From the NCBI RefSeq assembly GCF_002102355.1, contig NZ_LQPT01000093.1, positions 62,001-126,000 of the forward strand: a stretch of 64,000 nt of DNA, written 5' to 3'. The notes under the pieces are model-generated. The model worked only from the letters and a program-made list of their open reading frames with translations. It was not told the origin of the DNA and ran no database searches. Positions 49,701-59,973 of the stretch are shown piece by piece (the first letter of the stretch is position 1; every line of letters starts with the position of its first letter). Source of the stretch: Mycobacterium sherrisii (lineage in GTDB: Bacteria > Actinomycetota > Actinomycetes > Mycobacteriales > Mycobacteriaceae). The position numbers and the translations under genes were made by a program.

Positions 49701-52700
49701 GTCCCGCAGCGCGACGGCGACGTTGTGCCGCGCCGCCGACGCGGGCGCCGAGGAACAACCGCAGCGCCGCGACATCGCGGCCCTGCTGGCCACCCACCCG
49801 CAGCGGACGGACGGCGCCGCGCTGCGGCGCGCCTTTGCCGAGCGCGGCGTCGATTACGGCCCGGCCTTTGCCGGCCTGGTGTCGGCTTGTAACGCAGCAG
49901 GCAAGAGCCGCACCGTCGTTGCCGAGGTGGAGCTGCCCAGGGCGGTGCGCTCGCAGCAGGGCGGTTACGGCGTACATCCGGCGCTGCTGGACGCCTGCTT
50001 CCAGACGGTGCTGGCCCACCCTGCCATCAAGGACGCGGCGCACGTCGGCCTGCTGCTACCGGTGAGTGTGGCGCGGTTGCGCCGCTACGCCCCGGTCCGG
50101 GGCACGCGCTACTGCCAGGCGCGCATCGTGTCGGCGAGCGAGTCGGCGCTGCAGGTGGACCTGGACCTGCTCGACGAGACCGGTGCCGTCGTGCTGGCCG
50201 TCGAAGGTCTGCGCATGACGGCCGGTGGCGGCGCCGCCGACCAGCTGATGACCGAGCGACTGTTGACCGTCGAGTGGCAGCGCCAGACCTTGCAGCCGGT
50301 GCCCGAGCGGCCGGTGGGCAGCTGGCTGTTGATCACCCCCGCCGAGTCCGATCTGCTGGGGTCCCGTCTCGCCGACGCCCTGAAATCCCTTGCCGCCCAA
50401 CCCTGCACACTGATCTGGCCACGGCAGGCCGACCATGCCGCGAAGACCGCGGAGCTGTCCGCGGTGGTGCGCGGTGGACTCGATGGGGTGGTGATCGTGT
50501 GCCCGCCGCCCGGCGGTCCGCCCGACGAGCCGGGGCTGCTGGCGGGCCGCGAGCAGGTGCGCCACCTGGTCCGCATGATCCGCGAACTGCCGGAGATGTC
50601 GGCCGAGCCGCCGCGGCTGTACGTCCTGACCCGACGGGCGCAACTCGTGCGGGGCGATGACGATCCCAACCTGGTACAGGCCGGGCTGCGCGGCCTGCTG
50701 CGCGTGGTCGGCGCGGAGAATCCGCAACTGCGCACCACCCAGATCGACCTGGCCGCCGAGGACGACATCGAGCTGGTCGCCCAGGAACTGCTGTCGGGTA
50801 CGCCCGAGGACGAGACGGCCTGGCGAGGTGGCCAGTGGTACACGGCGCGGCTGCGCTGCACCCCGCTGGCGGCCGACGAACGCCGGACCACCACGGTCCG
50901 CCACGAGACCGAGCAGCTGCGCGCGGTCGTGCGCCACCCCGGCGACCTGCAGACCCTGGAGTTCGTCGCACTCGACCGCACCGCGCCCCGCGCCGGGGAG
51001 GTGGAGATCGCGGTCGACGCCGCCAGCGTCAACTTCGCCGAAGTGATTGCGGCTCTTGGTCGTTACCCGGATCTGGAGGGTCGGCCGCATCAATTGGGTT
51101 TCGACGTGGGTGGTGTGGTGGCCCGGGTTGGTGACGGCGTCACCGGCCTGCACGTCGGCGACCGGGTGGGCGGCTTCGCCGGATTCGGCAACGGCAGCTG
51201 GGGCACGTTCGTCACCTGCGATGCCCGATTGGTGGTCGGCTTGCCGGCCGCCGTGACCACCGTGCAGGCCGCCGCGGCGGCCACGGCGTACGGCACCGCC
51301 TGGTACGGGCTGTGCGAGCTGGCCCGGATCTGCGCCGAGGACAAGGTGCTGATCCACTCCGGCACCGGTGGCGTCGGTCAGGCCGCGATCGCGATCGCGC
51401 GGCGGGCAGGCGCCGACGTTTTCGCCACCGCGGGCAGCCCTGAGCGTCGAGAGTTGTTGCAGCGCATGGGAATTGAACACGTCTACGACTCGCGCAGCAC
51501 CGCGTTCGCCGAGCAGATCCGCCGCGACACCGACGGGTACGGCGTCGACATCGTGCTGAACTCGCTGACCGGGGCGGCCCAGCAGGCCGGGATCGAACTG
51601 CTGGCCTACGGCGGAAGGTTCGTGGAGATCGGCAAGCGGGACATCTACGCCGACGCGCGGCTGGGCCTGTTCCCGTTCCGCCGCAACCTGTCGTTCTACG
51701 CCGTCGACCTGGCACTGCTCACGCACACCCATCCGGGCCGGGTGCAACAGTTGCTGCGCACGCTCTACCAGCGGATCGCGGACGGCGAGCTGCCGGTGCC
51801 GACCTGCACCGAATATCCGCTGTCGGAGGCGGCGACGGCGATCCGGGTGATGAGCGGCGCCGAGCACACCGGCAAGCTGGTGCTCACGGTGCCCCGCGCC
51901 GGAAGGACCGACGCGGTGCTGCTGCCGGAGCGGGCGCCGGTGTTCCGCAACGACGGCGCCTACATCGTCACCGGGGGCCTGGGCGGTCTGGGCCTGTTCC
52001 TGGCCGGCCAGATGGCCTCGCGCAACGGCAAGGCGGGCTGCGGCCGCATCGTGCTGACCGCCCGGTCCGCCCCAACTCCCAAGGCGCGCCAGGCGATCGA
52101 GCGCCTACGCGCGAACGGCACCGATGTGGTGGTGCACAGCGGCAACATCGCGGAACCCGAGACGGCCGCCGCGGTGGTGGCCGCGGCCACCGCGACCGGG
52201 TTGCCGTTGCGCGGGGTGCTGCATGCCGCCGCCGTCGTCGAGGACGCCGTGCTGGCCAACATCACCGACGAGCTGATCGACAAGGACTGGGCGCCAAAGG
52301 TCAACGGGGTGTGGAACTTACATCACGCGACCGCCGGGCAGCCGCTGGACTGGTTCTGCTCCTTCTCCTCGGTGGCCGCGCTGTTCGGCTCGGCCGGGCA
52401 GGGCGCCTACGCCGCGGCCTCGAGCTGGCTGGACGCGTTCACTCGCTGGCGGCGCAGCCAGGGTCTGCCGGCGACCGCGATCGCCTGGGGGGCGTGGGGT
52501 GAGATCGGCCGCGCCACCTTCTTGGCCGCCGGCGGGCGCACGACGATGATCGCGCCGGACGAGGGGGCCCGGGCGTTCGAGACGTTGTTGCGCTACGACC
52601 GCACCTACACCGGCTACGTCCCGACGACGGGGGCGCCCTGGCTGGCCGCGCTGGTGGCGCGCAGCCCGTTCGCCGAGGCCTTCCGAGACTCCGGCGATCA

Positions 52701-53016
52701 GCACGGCGCCGAAAGCTCGGCGCTGCGAGACGAATTGCGCGCCCTGGCGCCCGACGAGTGGCCGGCCCGGCTGCGCCGCCTGATCGCCGACCAGACCGGC
52801 CTGATCCTGCGCCGCGCCATCGACCCGGACCGGCCGTTCGCCGAGCACGGCCTGGACTCGCTGGGCAATCTGGAACTGCGCACCCGCATCGAAGCCGAGA
52901 CCGGGATCCGCCTGACGCCCAAAACCATCGCCACCTACAACTCGGCGCGCGCGTTGGGGGCGCACCTGTCGGAGGCGCTGGCCGCCGAAGAGGCACACCT
53001 GGCGGCCCCGGGCTAG
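46702..53016 (+). CDS. mas: Mycocerosic acid synthase-type iterative polyketide synthase
   Basis: A 2104-residue type I PKS that elongates fatty acyl starters with methylmalonyl-CoA to multimethyl-branched mycocerosates, later esterified on phthiocerol (M. tuberculosis Mas 2111). Domains in order: KS (active Cys177, His312), AT (GHSMG with Ser624; VASH at 725-728, the methylmalonyl-type motif), DH (His928 in [12 protein letters not shown]), ER ([10 protein letters not shown] from about 1555), KR (TGGLGGLG from about 1756, YAAASSW) and ACP (GLDSL, Ser2053). There is no thioesterase, as for Mas. Convergent placement facing papA5 supports Mas rather than a Pks5-type paralogue, though the KS differs from Mtb Mas in places. 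The stop shares a CTAG with the E1 gene. Confidence 0.88.
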   Translation: MQSRVTPIAVIGMGCRLPGGIDSPDAFWRALLRGDDLVTEIPPDRWDVEDHYDPERGVPDRSVSRWGGFIDDVGGFDAAFFGFGEREATAIDPQHRLLLETSWEAIEHAGIVPASMSGSRTGVFIGLCQQDYTLMTGDAGVLGDAYGYTCTPFSMASGRIAYGLGLQGPAITMDTSCSSGLLAVHLACRSLDSGESDLALAGGAMLVLDPRVSTSASGQGMLSPTGRCHTFDVAADGFVRSDGCAVVMLKRLPDAERDGDRILAVVRGTAANQDGRSETITTPSRTAQATVYRAALEAAGVDPSTVGVVEAHGTGTPKGDPLEFASLAEVYGAAGNRVALGSAKSNVGHTEAAAGAVGLVKAVLELRHGLVPPMAHFTRLPDELARIDTGLFVPQEVTPWPDKGDARGPVPRRAGVTSFGMSGTNVHAVLEQAPDASGAPAERPAPGALVVPLSSTSAGELRRTAGRLADWLAAQECGVRPVDLAYTLARRRGHRTVRTAVVAGNSVDDLVDKLREIACSQTPYPPAAGHDDRGPVWIFSGQGSQWAAMGAELLANEPAFAATVARAEPLIAAESGFSVTEAMSAAETVTGIGRVQPTLFAFQVAMAEAMRCHGVRPGAVIGHSMGEIAAAVVAGALSLQDGVKVICRRSELMSRVAGAGAMATVELPARQVRDELATRGIADVVVSVIASPNSVVIGGAAHRVRDLVAGWEARDVMAREVAVDVASHSSQVDPILAELAERLADLAPSAPVVPCYSATLDDPRVAPTFDAGYWVNNLRGSVKFAAAVQAALDDGHRVFAEPSPHPLLTRAVEQTAAAADIVVQALAGLRREQPVPHGLLGFLGDLYSAGAAIDFAALYPAGRLVDAPLPTWTRQRLLVESDGSTGRGEPTVAVHPLLGAHVRLPEEPERHAWQGEIGTATLPWLADHRVNGVAVFPGAGFCEMALAGAAQIFGPDAEVRDVRFEQMLLLDDETPVSAVASIKDAGVAAFAVDTDRDGERSRSATATLCRAADAGAEEQPQRRDIAALLATHPQRTDGAALRRAFAERGVDYGPAFAGLVSACNAAGKSRTVVAEVELPRAVRSQQGGYGVHPALLDACFQTVLAHPAIKDAAHVGLLLPVSVARLRRYAPVRGTRYCQARIVSASESALQVDLDLLDETGAVVLAVEGLRMTAGGGAADQLMTERLLTVEWQRQTLQPVPERPVGSWLLITPAESDLLGSRLADALKSLAAQPCTLIWPRQADHAAKTAELSAVVRGGLDGVVIVCPPPGGPPDEPGLLAGREQVRHLVRMIRELPEMSAEPPRLYVLTRRAQLVRGDDDPNLVQAGLRGLLRVVGAENPQLRTTQIDLAAEDDIELVAQELLSGTPEDETAWRGGQWYTARLRCTPLAADERRTTTVRHETEQLRAVVRHPGDLQTLEFVALDRTAPRAGEVEIAVDAASVNFAEVIAALGRYPDLEGRPHQLGFDVGGVVARVGDGVTGLHVGDRVGGFAGFGNGSWGTFVTCDARLVVGLPAAVTTVQAAAAATAYGTAWYGLCELARICAEDKVLIHSGTGGVGQAAIAIARRAGADVFATAGSPERRELLQRMGIEHVYDSRSTAFAEQIRRDTDGYGVDIVLNSLTGAAQQAGIELLAYGGRFVEIGKRDIYADARLGLFPFRRNLSFYAVDLALLTHTHPGRVQQLLRTLYQRIADGELPVPTCTEYPLSEAATAIRVMSGAEHTGKLVLTVPRAGRTDAVLLPERAPVFRNDGAYIVTGGLGGLGLFLAGQMASRNGKAGCGRIVLTARSAPTPKARQAIERLRANGTDVVVHSGNIAEPETAAAVVAAATATGLPLRGVLHAAAVVEDAVLANITDELIDKDWAPKVNGVWNLHHATAGQPLDWFCSFSSVAALFGSAGQGAYAAASSWLDAFTRWRRSQGLPATAIAWGAWGEIGRATFLAAGGRTTMIAPDEGARAFETLLRYDRTYTGYVPTTGAPWLAALVARSPFAEAFRDSGDQHGAESSALRDELRALAPDEWPARLRRLIADQTGLILRRAIDPDRPFAEHGLDSLGNLELRTRIEAETGIRLTPKTIATYNSARALGAHLSEALAAEEAHLAAPG

Positions 53017-55349
53017 CCGGCGATGTCGAGTGCCGCCCGCACGATGCTGTCGGTGTCGATGCCGTGGTAGCGGTACACGTCCTGGAGGCCGCCGGCCTGA
53101 CCGAACGTCGACACGCCCAAGGCGGTCAACGGAACTCGCTGAATGTTAGCCAGGAACGCGAGCGTGTGGGGGTGACCGTCCAGGACGGTGACCATCGGGT
53201 GGGCGCGGTCGACGGGGAAGACCTGATCGAGGATCCAGCTGTCGGCGCGGCCCCGGCCCTGGCGGGCCTGCCAGGCCTGGAACAGCAGGCCCGGACTGGT
53301 CACGCAGACCACGTCGGCCGGGACTCCGAGCTGCGCCAGCCGATCGGCGGCGGCCAGCGCCTCGGTGATCATGGTGCCCATCGCCGCAATGGTGACCTTC
53401 GCGGAGCCGTTGCGCCGCAACGGATATCCCCCCGCCACCACCTGGCGACGGCGGCGTTCCCGAGCCGCGGGGTCCTGCGGCACGGCGGCGGCCGTCTGGT
53501 CAACCGGGCGAGTCGACAGTCTCAGATACGCCGAGCTGCCGTCCGGCCGGCCGAGCCGGGCGATGCTGGCCAGCAGGGTCCACTCGACGTCGATCGCGAA
53601 CGCCGGCTCGTAGCTGATGCAGCCCGGCTGCTCGAGCCCGATCGACGGGGTCTTGATGGACTGGTGTGCGCCGCCTTCGGCGGCCAGGCTCACCCCGGAC
53701 GGGGTGCCGATCAGGATGGAGTGACCACCGGCGTAAATCCCGAAAGACCATGGCTCGAGCGCGCGTTCGACGAACGGGTCGTAGAGCACGCCGATCGGGA
53801 ACAGCGGCTCACCCCACCGACTCCAGGTCGCTCCCAGTTCGCCGATCAAGCCCACCAGGTTGGTCTCGGCGATACCGAGCTCGATGTGCTGCCCGCTCGG
53901 GCGTTCGTTCCAGTGCATCAGGGTTTGTCCATCGTCGGCGAACCAATTGCGCCGCTCGCTGGCCGACCACACGCCGACCTTGTTCACCCAGCCGGCCAGA
54001 TTGGTGGTCGAACTGACGTCCGGGCTGACCGTGACGACGCGCTTGGCCACGTCGGGCGCCTCGCGGGTCAGGTCCAACAGCAGGCGGCCGAGCGCGGCCT
54101 GCGTCGTCGAGGTGCCCTTCGGGGTGCGCCCGATATCGGTAGGCACCGCGGGCGCAACCGGCGCCGGGACGGGGGCTCGGCGTAACCGCGCCGCGGTGGC
54201 GGCGCACAGCCGTCCCATCGGGCTGTCCGGGCTGAACCGGGCCCACGGCTTCTCGGTGTCCATGCCGAGTCTGGTTGCCAATCCCGCGAATTCGTCGTCG
54301 GTGAGCAGGGCCGAATGGTTCTGCGGGTGTCCCTCGGTGGGCAGTCCGTACCCCTTGATGGTGTACGCCAGGATCACCGTGGGCTGGGTGTCGTCGATCT
54401 GGCGATAGGCCGCGGTGAGGGCCGCCAGGTCGTGGCCGCCCAGGTTGCGGATCGCCCCGGTCAGCGTCTCGTCGTCCAGCGTGGCGATCAAGTCGGCGAT
54501 CGCGCCGCTGCCGGGACCCGCACCGGGCAGCCGCTGCCGGATCCCGTCCGCGTCGCAGCGCAGCAGCCGCTGGTATTCGGCGTTCTCCATGGCGATGATC
54601 CGCTGCCGCAGGGCATCTCCGCTGGGGCGGGCGAACACCGACTCGAGCTGACGGCCGAAGTCGACCGTGATGACCTGCCAGCCCGCCGCGCCGAACATCG
54701 CCTCCAGTCGTCGCGCGGCGATGTTGGGCACCACCCGATCCAGGGACTGCCGGTTGAGGTCGACGATCCAGACCACCTCGCCCAGTTCGGCGATGGCCGG
54801 ATCGAGGATGGCCTCCCACACCGCGCCCTCGTCCAGCTCGGCGTCGCCGACCAGCGAGTACTGGCGGCCGTGCCCGCCCGAACCTAGTTGCGCGCCGACG
54901 TAGCGGCGCGCCAGCGTGCCCCAGATCGGGGCGGTGGCACCGATGCCGACCGAACCCGTCGAGTAGTCCACCACGTCCGGGTCCTTCGAGCGGCTCGGAT
55001 ACGACTGCAGACCGCCGAACTCCCGCAGCGTGGTCAGGTACTTCTCGTCCAGCTCGCCCAGCAGGTAGTTGATGCTGTGCAGCACCGGCGACGCGTGCGG
55101 CTTGACCGACACCCGGTCGCCGGGCTGCAGTTGACGGAACCACAGCGAGGTCATGATGGCCACCATCGAGGCGCTCGAGGCCTGGTGACCGCCGACCTTC
55201 AGTCCGGAGGGGTTGGGCCGCACCCGGTTGGCGTGATGCACCACCGCCGTGGACAGCCACAGCACCCGCTCGGCGATGGCGTGCAGGGCGTCGAGTTCGC
55301 TGATCGCGGGATCAATATCGCCAACGGCCACGGTGTTCAGGGTGGTCAT
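53013..55349 (-). CDS. Homodimeric 2-oxoacid dehydrogenase E1 / transketolase-like protein (MdeB-like)
   Basis: A 778-residue thiamine-diphosphate enzyme. N-terminal half: [35 protein letters not shown], then the ThDP site GD at 168-169 (GDAELDEG) with N199 in [11 protein letters not shown], the E1 version of the GDG...N motif. Second half: pyrimidine domain with [17 protein letters not shown] (catalytic Glu), [13 protein letters not shown], and a transketolase C-terminal domain. This architecture is that of single-chain E1 (AceE) and of Pseudomonas MdeB, an E1-like protein for 2-oxobutyrate whose gene is paired with an Lrp-type regulator. A divergent Lrp/AsnC gene is also present here. Plain transketolase is less likely. 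No E2/E3 genes are adjacent. Product propionyl- or acetyl-CoA is inference. Confidence 0.8.
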   Translation of the reverse strand: MTTLNTVAVGDIDPAISELDALHAIAERVLWLSTAVVHHANRVRPNPSGLKVGGHQASSASMVAIMTSLWFRQLQPGDRVSVKPHASPVLHSINYLLGELDEKYLTTLREFGGLQSYPSRSKDPDVVDYSTGSVGIGATAPIWGTLARRYVGAQLGSGGHGRQYSLVGDAELDEGAVWEAILDPAIAELGEVVWIVDLNRQSLDRVVPNIAARRLEAMFGAAGWQVITVDFGRQLESVFARPSGDALRQRIIAMENAEYQRLLRCDADGIRQRLPGAGPGSGAIADLIATLDDETLTGAIRNLGGHDLAALTAAYRQIDDTQPTVILAYTIKGYGLPTEGHPQNHSALLTDDEFAGLATRLGMDTEKPWARFSPDSPMGRLCAATAARLRRAPVPAPVAPAVPTDIGRTPKGTSTTQAALGRLLLDLTREAPDVAKRVVTVSPDVSSTTNLAGWVNKVGVWSASERRNWFADDGQTLMHWNERPSGQHIELGIAETNLVGLIGELGATWSRWGEPLFPIGVLYDPFVERALEPWSFGIYAGGHSILIGTPSGVSLAAEGGAHQSIKTPSIGLEQPGCISYEPAFAIDVEWTLLASIARLGRPDGSSAYLRLSTRPVDQTAAAVPQDPAARERRRRQVVAGGYPLRRNGSAKVTIAAMGTMITEALAAADRLAQLGVPADVVCVTSPGLLFQAWQARQGRGRADSWILDQVFPVDRAHPMVTVLDGHPHTLAFLANIQRVPLTALGVSTFGQAGGLQDVYRYHGIDTDSIVRAALDIAG

Positions 55350-55383
55350 AATGTCCTGCCGGTTCGGTTGCGCAGATAGATCA

Positions 55384-55463
55384 CAAAGTTGACCAGTCTC
55401 CGGTATCTCGTGGCAAGCTGCTTTCTGTGTATTGAGCAGAATGCCCAAAATTGGTGACCTTTG
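55384..55463. promoter_or_regulatory. Possible operator pair between the E1 and Lrp/AsnC genes
   Basis: The 134-bp divergent intergenic region contains CAAAGTTGACC at 55384-55394 and GGTGACCTTTG at 55453-55463. They match as inverted repeats at 9 of 11 positions, with centres about 69 bp apart. Spaced sites around a shared promoter are typical for Lrp/AsnC proteins, but no consensus proves this. Confidence 0.35.
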
Positions 55464-55483
55464 AGTGATCGGTGGTTTGCAAC

Positions 55484-55957
55484 ATGGCCAATCCGCAACG
55501 GGTCGTCGACGACACCGACGCGCGCATCCTGCGGGCGCTCGTGGCGGCGCCTCGCGCGACCGCGGTGGCGTTGGCCCAGACCACCGGTCTGGCCCGCAAC
55601 ACGGTGCACGCGCGCTTGGCGCGATTGGAGTCCGCCGGTGTCTTGCAGTCGCTGGAGCGGCGGATCGATCCGGCGGCACTCGGCTATCCGCTGACCGCGT
55701 TCGTCATGGTTACCGTCACCCAGCGCAAGCTGAACCAGATCGGCGACGCTCTGGCCGGGGTGCCCGAAGTCCTCGAGGTGCATGGCCTCAGCGGTGTCAC
55801 CGATCTGCTGGTGCACGTGGTGGCCCGCGACGCCGACGATCTCTATCGTTTGGCGGGTCAGATCCTCGACATCGACGGGGTCGAGAAGACCACCACCGGT
55901 CTGGTGATGCGTCGGCTCGTCGACTATCGGCTCGGCCCGCTGCTCGGGCCGCCGTGA
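55484..55957 (+). CDS. Lrp/AsnC-family regulator
   Basis: A 157-residue regulator. N-terminal HTH: DTDARILRALVAAPRATAVALAQTTGLARNTVHARLARLESAGVL (read across about 10-55). C-terminal RAM/AsnC ligand domain: FVMVTVTQRKLNQIGDALAGVPEVLEVHGLSGVTDLLVHVVARDADDLYRL, where the GxxD turn forms the amino-acid pocket. It is divergent from the E1 gene, so it is probably its local regulator responding to an amino acid; in Pseudomonas the MdeR/MdeB pair responds to methionine. The ATG at 55484 is preferred; GTG 55472 would add four residues. It converges on papA5 with 93 bp between. Confidence 0.88.
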   Translation: MANPQRVVDDTDARILRALVAAPRATAVALAQTTGLARNTVHARLARLESAGVLQSLERRIDPAALGYPLTAFVMVTVTQRKLNQIGDALAGVPEVLEVHGLSGVTDLLVHVVARDADDLYRLAGQILDIDGVEKTTTGLVMRRLVDYRLGPLLGPP

Positions 55958-56050
55958 TCGCCCGCTTTCGGCGAGACTTAATCCACTGCGGGTGAGCGCG
56001 GCGTGTCGTCGCAGAGGTTTAAGTGTCGCGGAATCAGTGGCCGGCCGTGG

Positions 56051-57316
56051 TTACTCCACGACCCAGCTGTCCTCCTCGCTCAGCAGTGCGCACAGCCGGG
56101 AATGTATTGCCTCCAACGGCTTTTCCCGCCCGGGCAGGTGGGCGTGATGCTCGATGAACAACCGGCCGGCGAATGTCCCGCAGCTGTACAGGTCGACGGG
56201 AGCGCGGGTGGGGAACCACAGTTCGCTCTGAAAGTCGTCGAGCCGCATGCCGGGTGGGGTGCGCAGCGGCGGGATCGTCCCGGTGTCCGTGCACAGCACC
56301 ACCGGCGGCAGCCCCGGCGGGGTGCCTTGGTACTGCAAGTTGAAATGCATGGCCGACTGCTGGATGACGCCCTCGGCGAGGTCGGTCCGGAACGACTCCA
56401 CCATGCCGCGGGCCAGATCCACCACCTCGGTATCGGGCTTGATCTCCGCCAAATAGGTGGCCACGCCCAGTGGCAGCGTGCTGCCGGTCAGGCTGACCGG
56501 TGGCGACAACAGGTAGCGCAGATCGACCGGGTAGATGTAGGGAATCGGAACGTGCGGGGTGTTGCGCAGTTCCCACTCGGCCAGCAGGATGGCCGCGGCC
56601 ACCACCGAGTTGAGGCTGAGCTGATTGGCGAGCCCGAACTCCACCAGTTCCGACGTCTCCTCCTCGGTGAACCGGATGCGGGCGATCGGGATCGGCCGGA
56701 TGGCGTCCGGGTCCGCCAGCTGTGGCGGCTTCTCGGGTTCGGGTAGGTCGTAGGCGAACATCGCCCGGAAAAGCTTTTCCAGCCCCGACTTTTGCTGCTT
56801 GGTCACGCCGCGTTGTTCGAGCAACAGCTCCAGCGACTCGGGGGCGGGCTGCGGTGTCACCGGCGCCGGCGCGCCGGTGGTGACCACGTCGGTGTAGAGC
56901 GAGAAGAGCTCCTCCAGCAGGCCGAACGCATGGTGGGCGTCGGCCAGGCTGTGGTGGGTGTACAGCGTGAGCTCGGTGCGCTCACCGCTGCGCTTGAGCC
57001 GCAGATTGAGCAATGTCTGACGCTGATCCAGCCGCATCCCCGGGGTGTTCGAGATGTCTGCCGCAGCATCGGAGTCGATCACCCAAATGCCCGGGTGCAT
57101 AAGGTCTTCGGCGACGATCTGGTAGTGCCCGTCCTGCGTCTGCTCGAGCCTGCCGGTGAACACCGGATGGGATTCCAGCAGCGCGTCGAACGCGTCGGAC
57201 ATCGCGTCGAGGTCGACGGGACCGTGCACGTGGGCGGTGAACGCGAAATAGGTCTCGTTGACCGCGAAGACCTCTTCGCTGCGGGTCAGCTTGCGGATCA
57301 CGGATCCGGGAAACAC
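56051..57316 (-). CDS. papA5: Phthiocerol/phthiodiolone dimycocerosyl transferase
   Basis: Transfers mycocerosyl chains from the Mas ACP onto the two hydroxyls of phthiocerol. It is 421 residues long (M. tuberculosis PapA5 422), a member of the condensation/BAHD-like acyltransferase superfamily. The catalytic HHxxxD is HHSLAD at 121-126. The opening MFPGSVIRKLTRSEEVFA and later LSLNSVVAAAILLAEWELRNTPHVPIPY and VDLYSCGTFAGRLFIEHHAH match PapA5 well. The start is GTG 57314-57316. It follows drrC by 15 bp in the ppsE-drrABC-papA5 transcript. It is separated from mas by the E1/AsnC pair, whereas in M. tuberculosis the two are adjacent. Confidence 0.95.
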   Translation of the reverse strand: MFPGSVIRKLTRSEEVFAVNETYFAFTAHVHGPVDLDAMSDAFDALLESHPVFTGRLEQTQDGHYQIVAEDLMHPGIWVIDSDAAADISNTPGMRLDQRQTLLNLRLKRSGERTELTLYTHHSLADAHHAFGLLEELFSLYTDVVTTGAPAPVTPQPAPESLELLLEQRGVTKQQKSGLEKLFRAMFAYDLPEPEKPPQLADPDAIRPIPIARIRFTEEETSELVEFGLANQLSLNSVVAAAILLAEWELRNTPHVPIPYIYPVDLRYLLSPPVSLTGSTLPLGVATYLAEIKPDTEVVDLARGMVESFRTDLAEGVIQQSAMHFNLQYQGTPPGLPPVVLCTDTGTIPPLRTPPGMRLDDFQSELWFPTRAPVDLYSCGTFAGRLFIEHHAHLPGREKPLEAIHSRLCALLSEEDSWVVE

Positions 57317-57331
57317 GTCATACCCCCTTGT

Positions 57332-58156
57332 TCAGCTGGTGCTGGCTCGCCGATAACCGATGAACGCCGGAACGCTGCACACCGCGGCGATGCCGGCGGC
57401 CCACACCAGCGTCGCGATCATGGGCGCGCGCACCGGACCGCCCATCGACAACCCGCGCATGGCCTCGATCGCGTCGCTCATCGGCTGATGCGCGACGACC
57501 GGACGAATCCAGCGCGGAAATTGGTCGACCGGTAAGAAGCCGGTGGAGAACACCACGGCAAGGACATGCACCAGGGTGACCGTCTCGAGCAGGAAGTTGT
57601 TGGCCGTGTACAGCGCCACCATCGTGATCAGCGTCGCGAAGGCCAACCCGAAGACGAGCGGGACGAGAAACCAGAGCAGGGTAGCCGGAATGCCTTGCCG
57701 GAAGCGGAATCCCAACACCATCCCGACTGCCAGCACGACGAGCGTGGTGAGCATGATCCGGACGACCTCGGCGGCGATGCGCGACAGCACGCCCGACGCC
57801 CGGTGCACGGGCACCACCCAGAGCCGGCGCAGCAGGCCATCGGAGCGTTCGCCGATCAGGCCGATCGCCCCGACCGCCGCGCCGTTGATCGTCGCGGCCA
57901 GCGCGTTGAGCGGGACCGTCCCGTACAGCGCGCTGTGACCGGTGACCTGCGAGATGACATTGCCCAGAATGATGTTCAGGGTCAACAGGAACAGGACCGG
58001 CAACACCAATGCCTCGATCACGGTGGTGAGGTCGCGCGCCCAGCGCAGCAGGATGCGCCGGGTCTGCACCAGGGTTTGCGACAGCAGCGCCGACGGCGAA
58101 TTCTCATGGTATTGCTCGGCGTCCAGATCGGCGCGGGGCTGGTGTGTCAGGGTCAT
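57332..58156 (-). CDS. drrC: DIM ABC transporter permease DrrC
   Basis: An ABC-2 type membrane protein, 274 residues (M. tuberculosis 276), with six helices. A cytoplasmic leader MTLTHQPRADLDAEQYHEN is followed by LVQTRRILLRWARDLTTVIEALVLPVLFLLTLNIILG, and a C-terminal part has GFLPVDQFPRWIRPVVAHQPMSDAIEAMRGL, the ABC-2 signature region. With DrrA and DrrB it is needed to localise DIM at the cell surface. The start ATG at 58154-58156 overlaps the drrB stop (ATGA). Confidence 0.94.
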   Translation of the reverse strand: MTLTHQPRADLDAEQYHENSPSALLSQTLVQTRRILLRWARDLTTVIEALVLPVLFLLTLNIILGNVISQVTGHSALYGTVPLNALAATINGAAVGAIGLIGERSDGLLRRLWVVPVHRASGVLSRIAAEVVRIMLTTLVVLAVGMVLGFRFRQGIPATLLWFLVPLVFGLAFATLITMVALYTANNFLLETVTLVHVLAVVFSTGFLPVDQFPRWIRPVVAHQPMSDAIEAMRGLSMGGPVRAPMIATLVWAAGIAAVCSVPAFIGYRRASTS

Positions 58157-58968
58157 TTGGCGCGCCTCGACAGGACGACCGCCGATGTCGGGATCAGAAA
58201 TAGGATCAGCCCGGCCAGCCACGCCAGCGTGGGCGCCAGCACCGAGCAGGTCACCAGCCCGCCGTACGGGGCGGCGTCGCCGGCCAGGGCGCGCAGCGCG
58301 GTGACGAACTGCGAGACCGGCTGGTTGCGCACGACCGGCTGAATCCACTGCGGAAACTGTTGGGCGGGCTGGACTCCGGTGGACAACAACCCGAAGATCA
58401 GCGGCGGCAGGATCAGCAGCGGTGTCATCGCCTCCGGGTTGCGGCTGCCGGTGCCGACCAGGTCGGCGCCGAACGACAGGATCGACCCGATCGCCACCAC
58501 CAGCAGCATGAAGGCAACGATGTAAGGCGCGCCGTGGTGGAACCTGAATCCGATCACGTAACCGCACGCGATCGCCACCGCGATCGAAATCGTGCACCGG
58601 TACACCGCCGCCGAGATGCGGGCGCCCACCGGCGCGAAGGGAGCCATGGGCATCGAGCGGAATCGGCGGTTGATGCCCTGGACCGAATCGGTCGCCGCCC
58701 GAAACGCCGTCGACATCGCGGCGAACGTGATGGCCTGCAAGGCGATCAGCGGCATCACGTACTGCGCGTAGCTACTGGCCAGGGTTTTGGTGGCGGTCCC
58801 CATGATCTGATGCAGCGGAATGTAGAAGCCCGCCGTGAAGACCACCGAGGACGCGACCGTGACGACGAGTTCGCCGTTGCGCAGGGTCGGCGCGATGAAA
58901 CGCTTGGTGAGTACCCACCACTGGGCGATCGGTGACGGGTGTCGCTCGGTGGTGCTTGCCGCGGTCAC
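58153..58968 (-). CDS. drrB: DIM ABC transporter permease DrrB
   Basis: An ABC-2 type membrane protein, 271 residues (M. tuberculosis 289), paralogous to DrrC. It contains KRFIAPTLRNGELVVTVASSVVFTAGFYIPLHQIMG, then ALQAITFAAMSTAFRAATDSVQGINRRFRSMP and the C-terminal QPAQQFPQWIQPVVRNQPVSQFVTALRALA. The GTG start at 58966-58968 overlaps the drrA stop (GTGA) and its stop overlaps the drrC start, so the three subunits are translationally coupled. Confidence 0.94.
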   Translation of the reverse strand: MTAASTTERHPSPIAQWWVLTKRFIAPTLRNGELVVTVASSVVFTAGFYIPLHQIMGTATKTLASSYAQYVMPLIALQAITFAAMSTAFRAATDSVQGINRRFRSMPMAPFAPVGARISAAVYRCTISIAVAIACGYVIGFRFHHGAPYIVAFMLLVVAIGSILSFGADLVGTGSRNPEAMTPLLILPPLIFGLLSTGVQPAQQFPQWIQPVVRNQPVSQFVTALRALAGDAAPYGGLVTCSVLAPTLAWLAGLILFLIPTSAVVLSRRAK

Positions 58969-59969
58969 CCGGCGGCCCGCGTTGCGACGGGGGTGCGGGT
59001 GCGCGGGGAATCGTCTGTCAGCGCGAGGAATACGTCGTCGAGGGAGGGGCGCCGCAGGGCGACGTCGGCCACGGCGATGTTGGCGGCGGCCAGCCGCCCG
59101 ACGGCGTCGATCAGCGTGTTGGCGCCGTCCGGTGCGGGTATGGCGATGCGGTCCGACTCGGGGGTCAGGGCGGCCCTGATCTTGTCGGGCACCAACGCGC
59201 CGAGCGTGTCGGCGATGACCGCCAGATCCTGCAGGTTACGCGGCACGATCTCGCAGTAACTGCCGCCGGTGCGTTCCTTGAGCGCATCGGCGGTGCCCTG
59301 GGCGATGACCCGCCCGTGGTCGATCACCACGATCCGGTCGGCCAACGCGTCGGCCTCCTCGAGATACTGCGTGGTCAGCAGCGTCGCGATGCCCAGACCC
59401 TGGAATTTGCCGACCAGGTCCCAAATGCTCTGTCGGCTGCGGGGATCCAGGCCGGTGGTGGGTTCGTCCAAAAACACCACCTGGGGGCGCACCACCAGAC
59501 CGCAGGCGATGTCGATGCGCCGGCGCATGCCGCCCGAGTAGGTCTTCACCCGCCGGCCGGCGGCGTAGGCCAGGTCGAATTCGTCGATGAGTTCCTCGGC
59601 GCGGGCGCGCGCCGCCGACTTGCCCAGCCCGAACAGCCGGCCGAACATCACGAGATTTTCGCTGCCCGTGAGCATGTCGTCGATCGCCACCTGCTGGCCG
59701 GTGAGCATGATCGAACGCCGCACCCCGGCCGGCTCGGAAACGACGTCATATCCCGCGACCACCGCGCGGCCGCTGTCCGGGCGGCTCAGCGTGGACAGGA
59801 TGTCGACGAGCGTGGTCTTGCCCGCCCCGTTCGGGCCGAGCAGTCCGAGCACTTCACCGCGGCCGACCTCGAAGCTGACCTCGTGCAGCGCCACGAAATC
59901 GCCGAACGTCTTGCGGACCTTGTCGACGACGACAGCCTTTTCGTCAGCCTTTTCGTCAGCCTTCACCAT
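58965..59969 (-). CDS. drrA: DIM ABC transporter ATPase DrrA
   Basis: A 334-residue ATPase (M. tuberculosis 331). Walker A GPNGAGKTT, signature YSGGMRRRIDIA, Walker B VVFLDEPTTGLD and a C-terminal DrrA-specific domain ending PSLDDVFLALT. The N-terminus has a small tandem duplication, KADEKADEKA, encoded by a repeated 12-bp unit near 59935-59960. It powers export of DIM together with DrrB and DrrC and interacts with the Pps/MmpL7 machinery in M. tuberculosis (family knowledge). Its start lies 4 bp after the ppsE stop. Confidence 0.95.
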   Translation of the reverse strand: MVKADEKADEKAVVVDKVRKTFGDFVALHEVSFEVGRGEVLGLLGPNGAGKTTLVDILSTLSRPDSGRAVVAGYDVVSEPAGVRRSIMLTGQQVAIDDMLTGSENLVMFGRLFGLGKSAARARAEELIDEFDLAYAAGRRVKTYSGGMRRRIDIACGLVVRPQVVFLDEPTTGLDPRSRQSIWDLVGKFQGLGIATLLTTQYLEEADALADRIVVIDHGRVIAQGTADALKERTGGSYCEIVPRNLQDLAVIADTLGALVPDKIRAALTPESDRIAIPAPDGANTLIDAVGRLAAANIAVADVALRRPSLDDVFLALTDDSPRTRTPVATRAAG

Positions 59970-59973
59970 CGGC

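Noticed and set aside
46702-53016. Assignment as a Pks5-type (lipooligosaccharide) synthase
   Set aside because: KS sequence alone does not settle it, but the convergent position facing papA5-drrCBA-ppsE and the absence of LOS genes favour Mas. Kept as the alternative.
53013-55349. Assignment as an ordinary transketolase or DXP synthase
   Set aside because: The ThDP motif context (GDAELDEG ... DLNRQSLD), length and Lrp partner fit single-chain E1 proteins; the usual transketolase GDG motif is absent.
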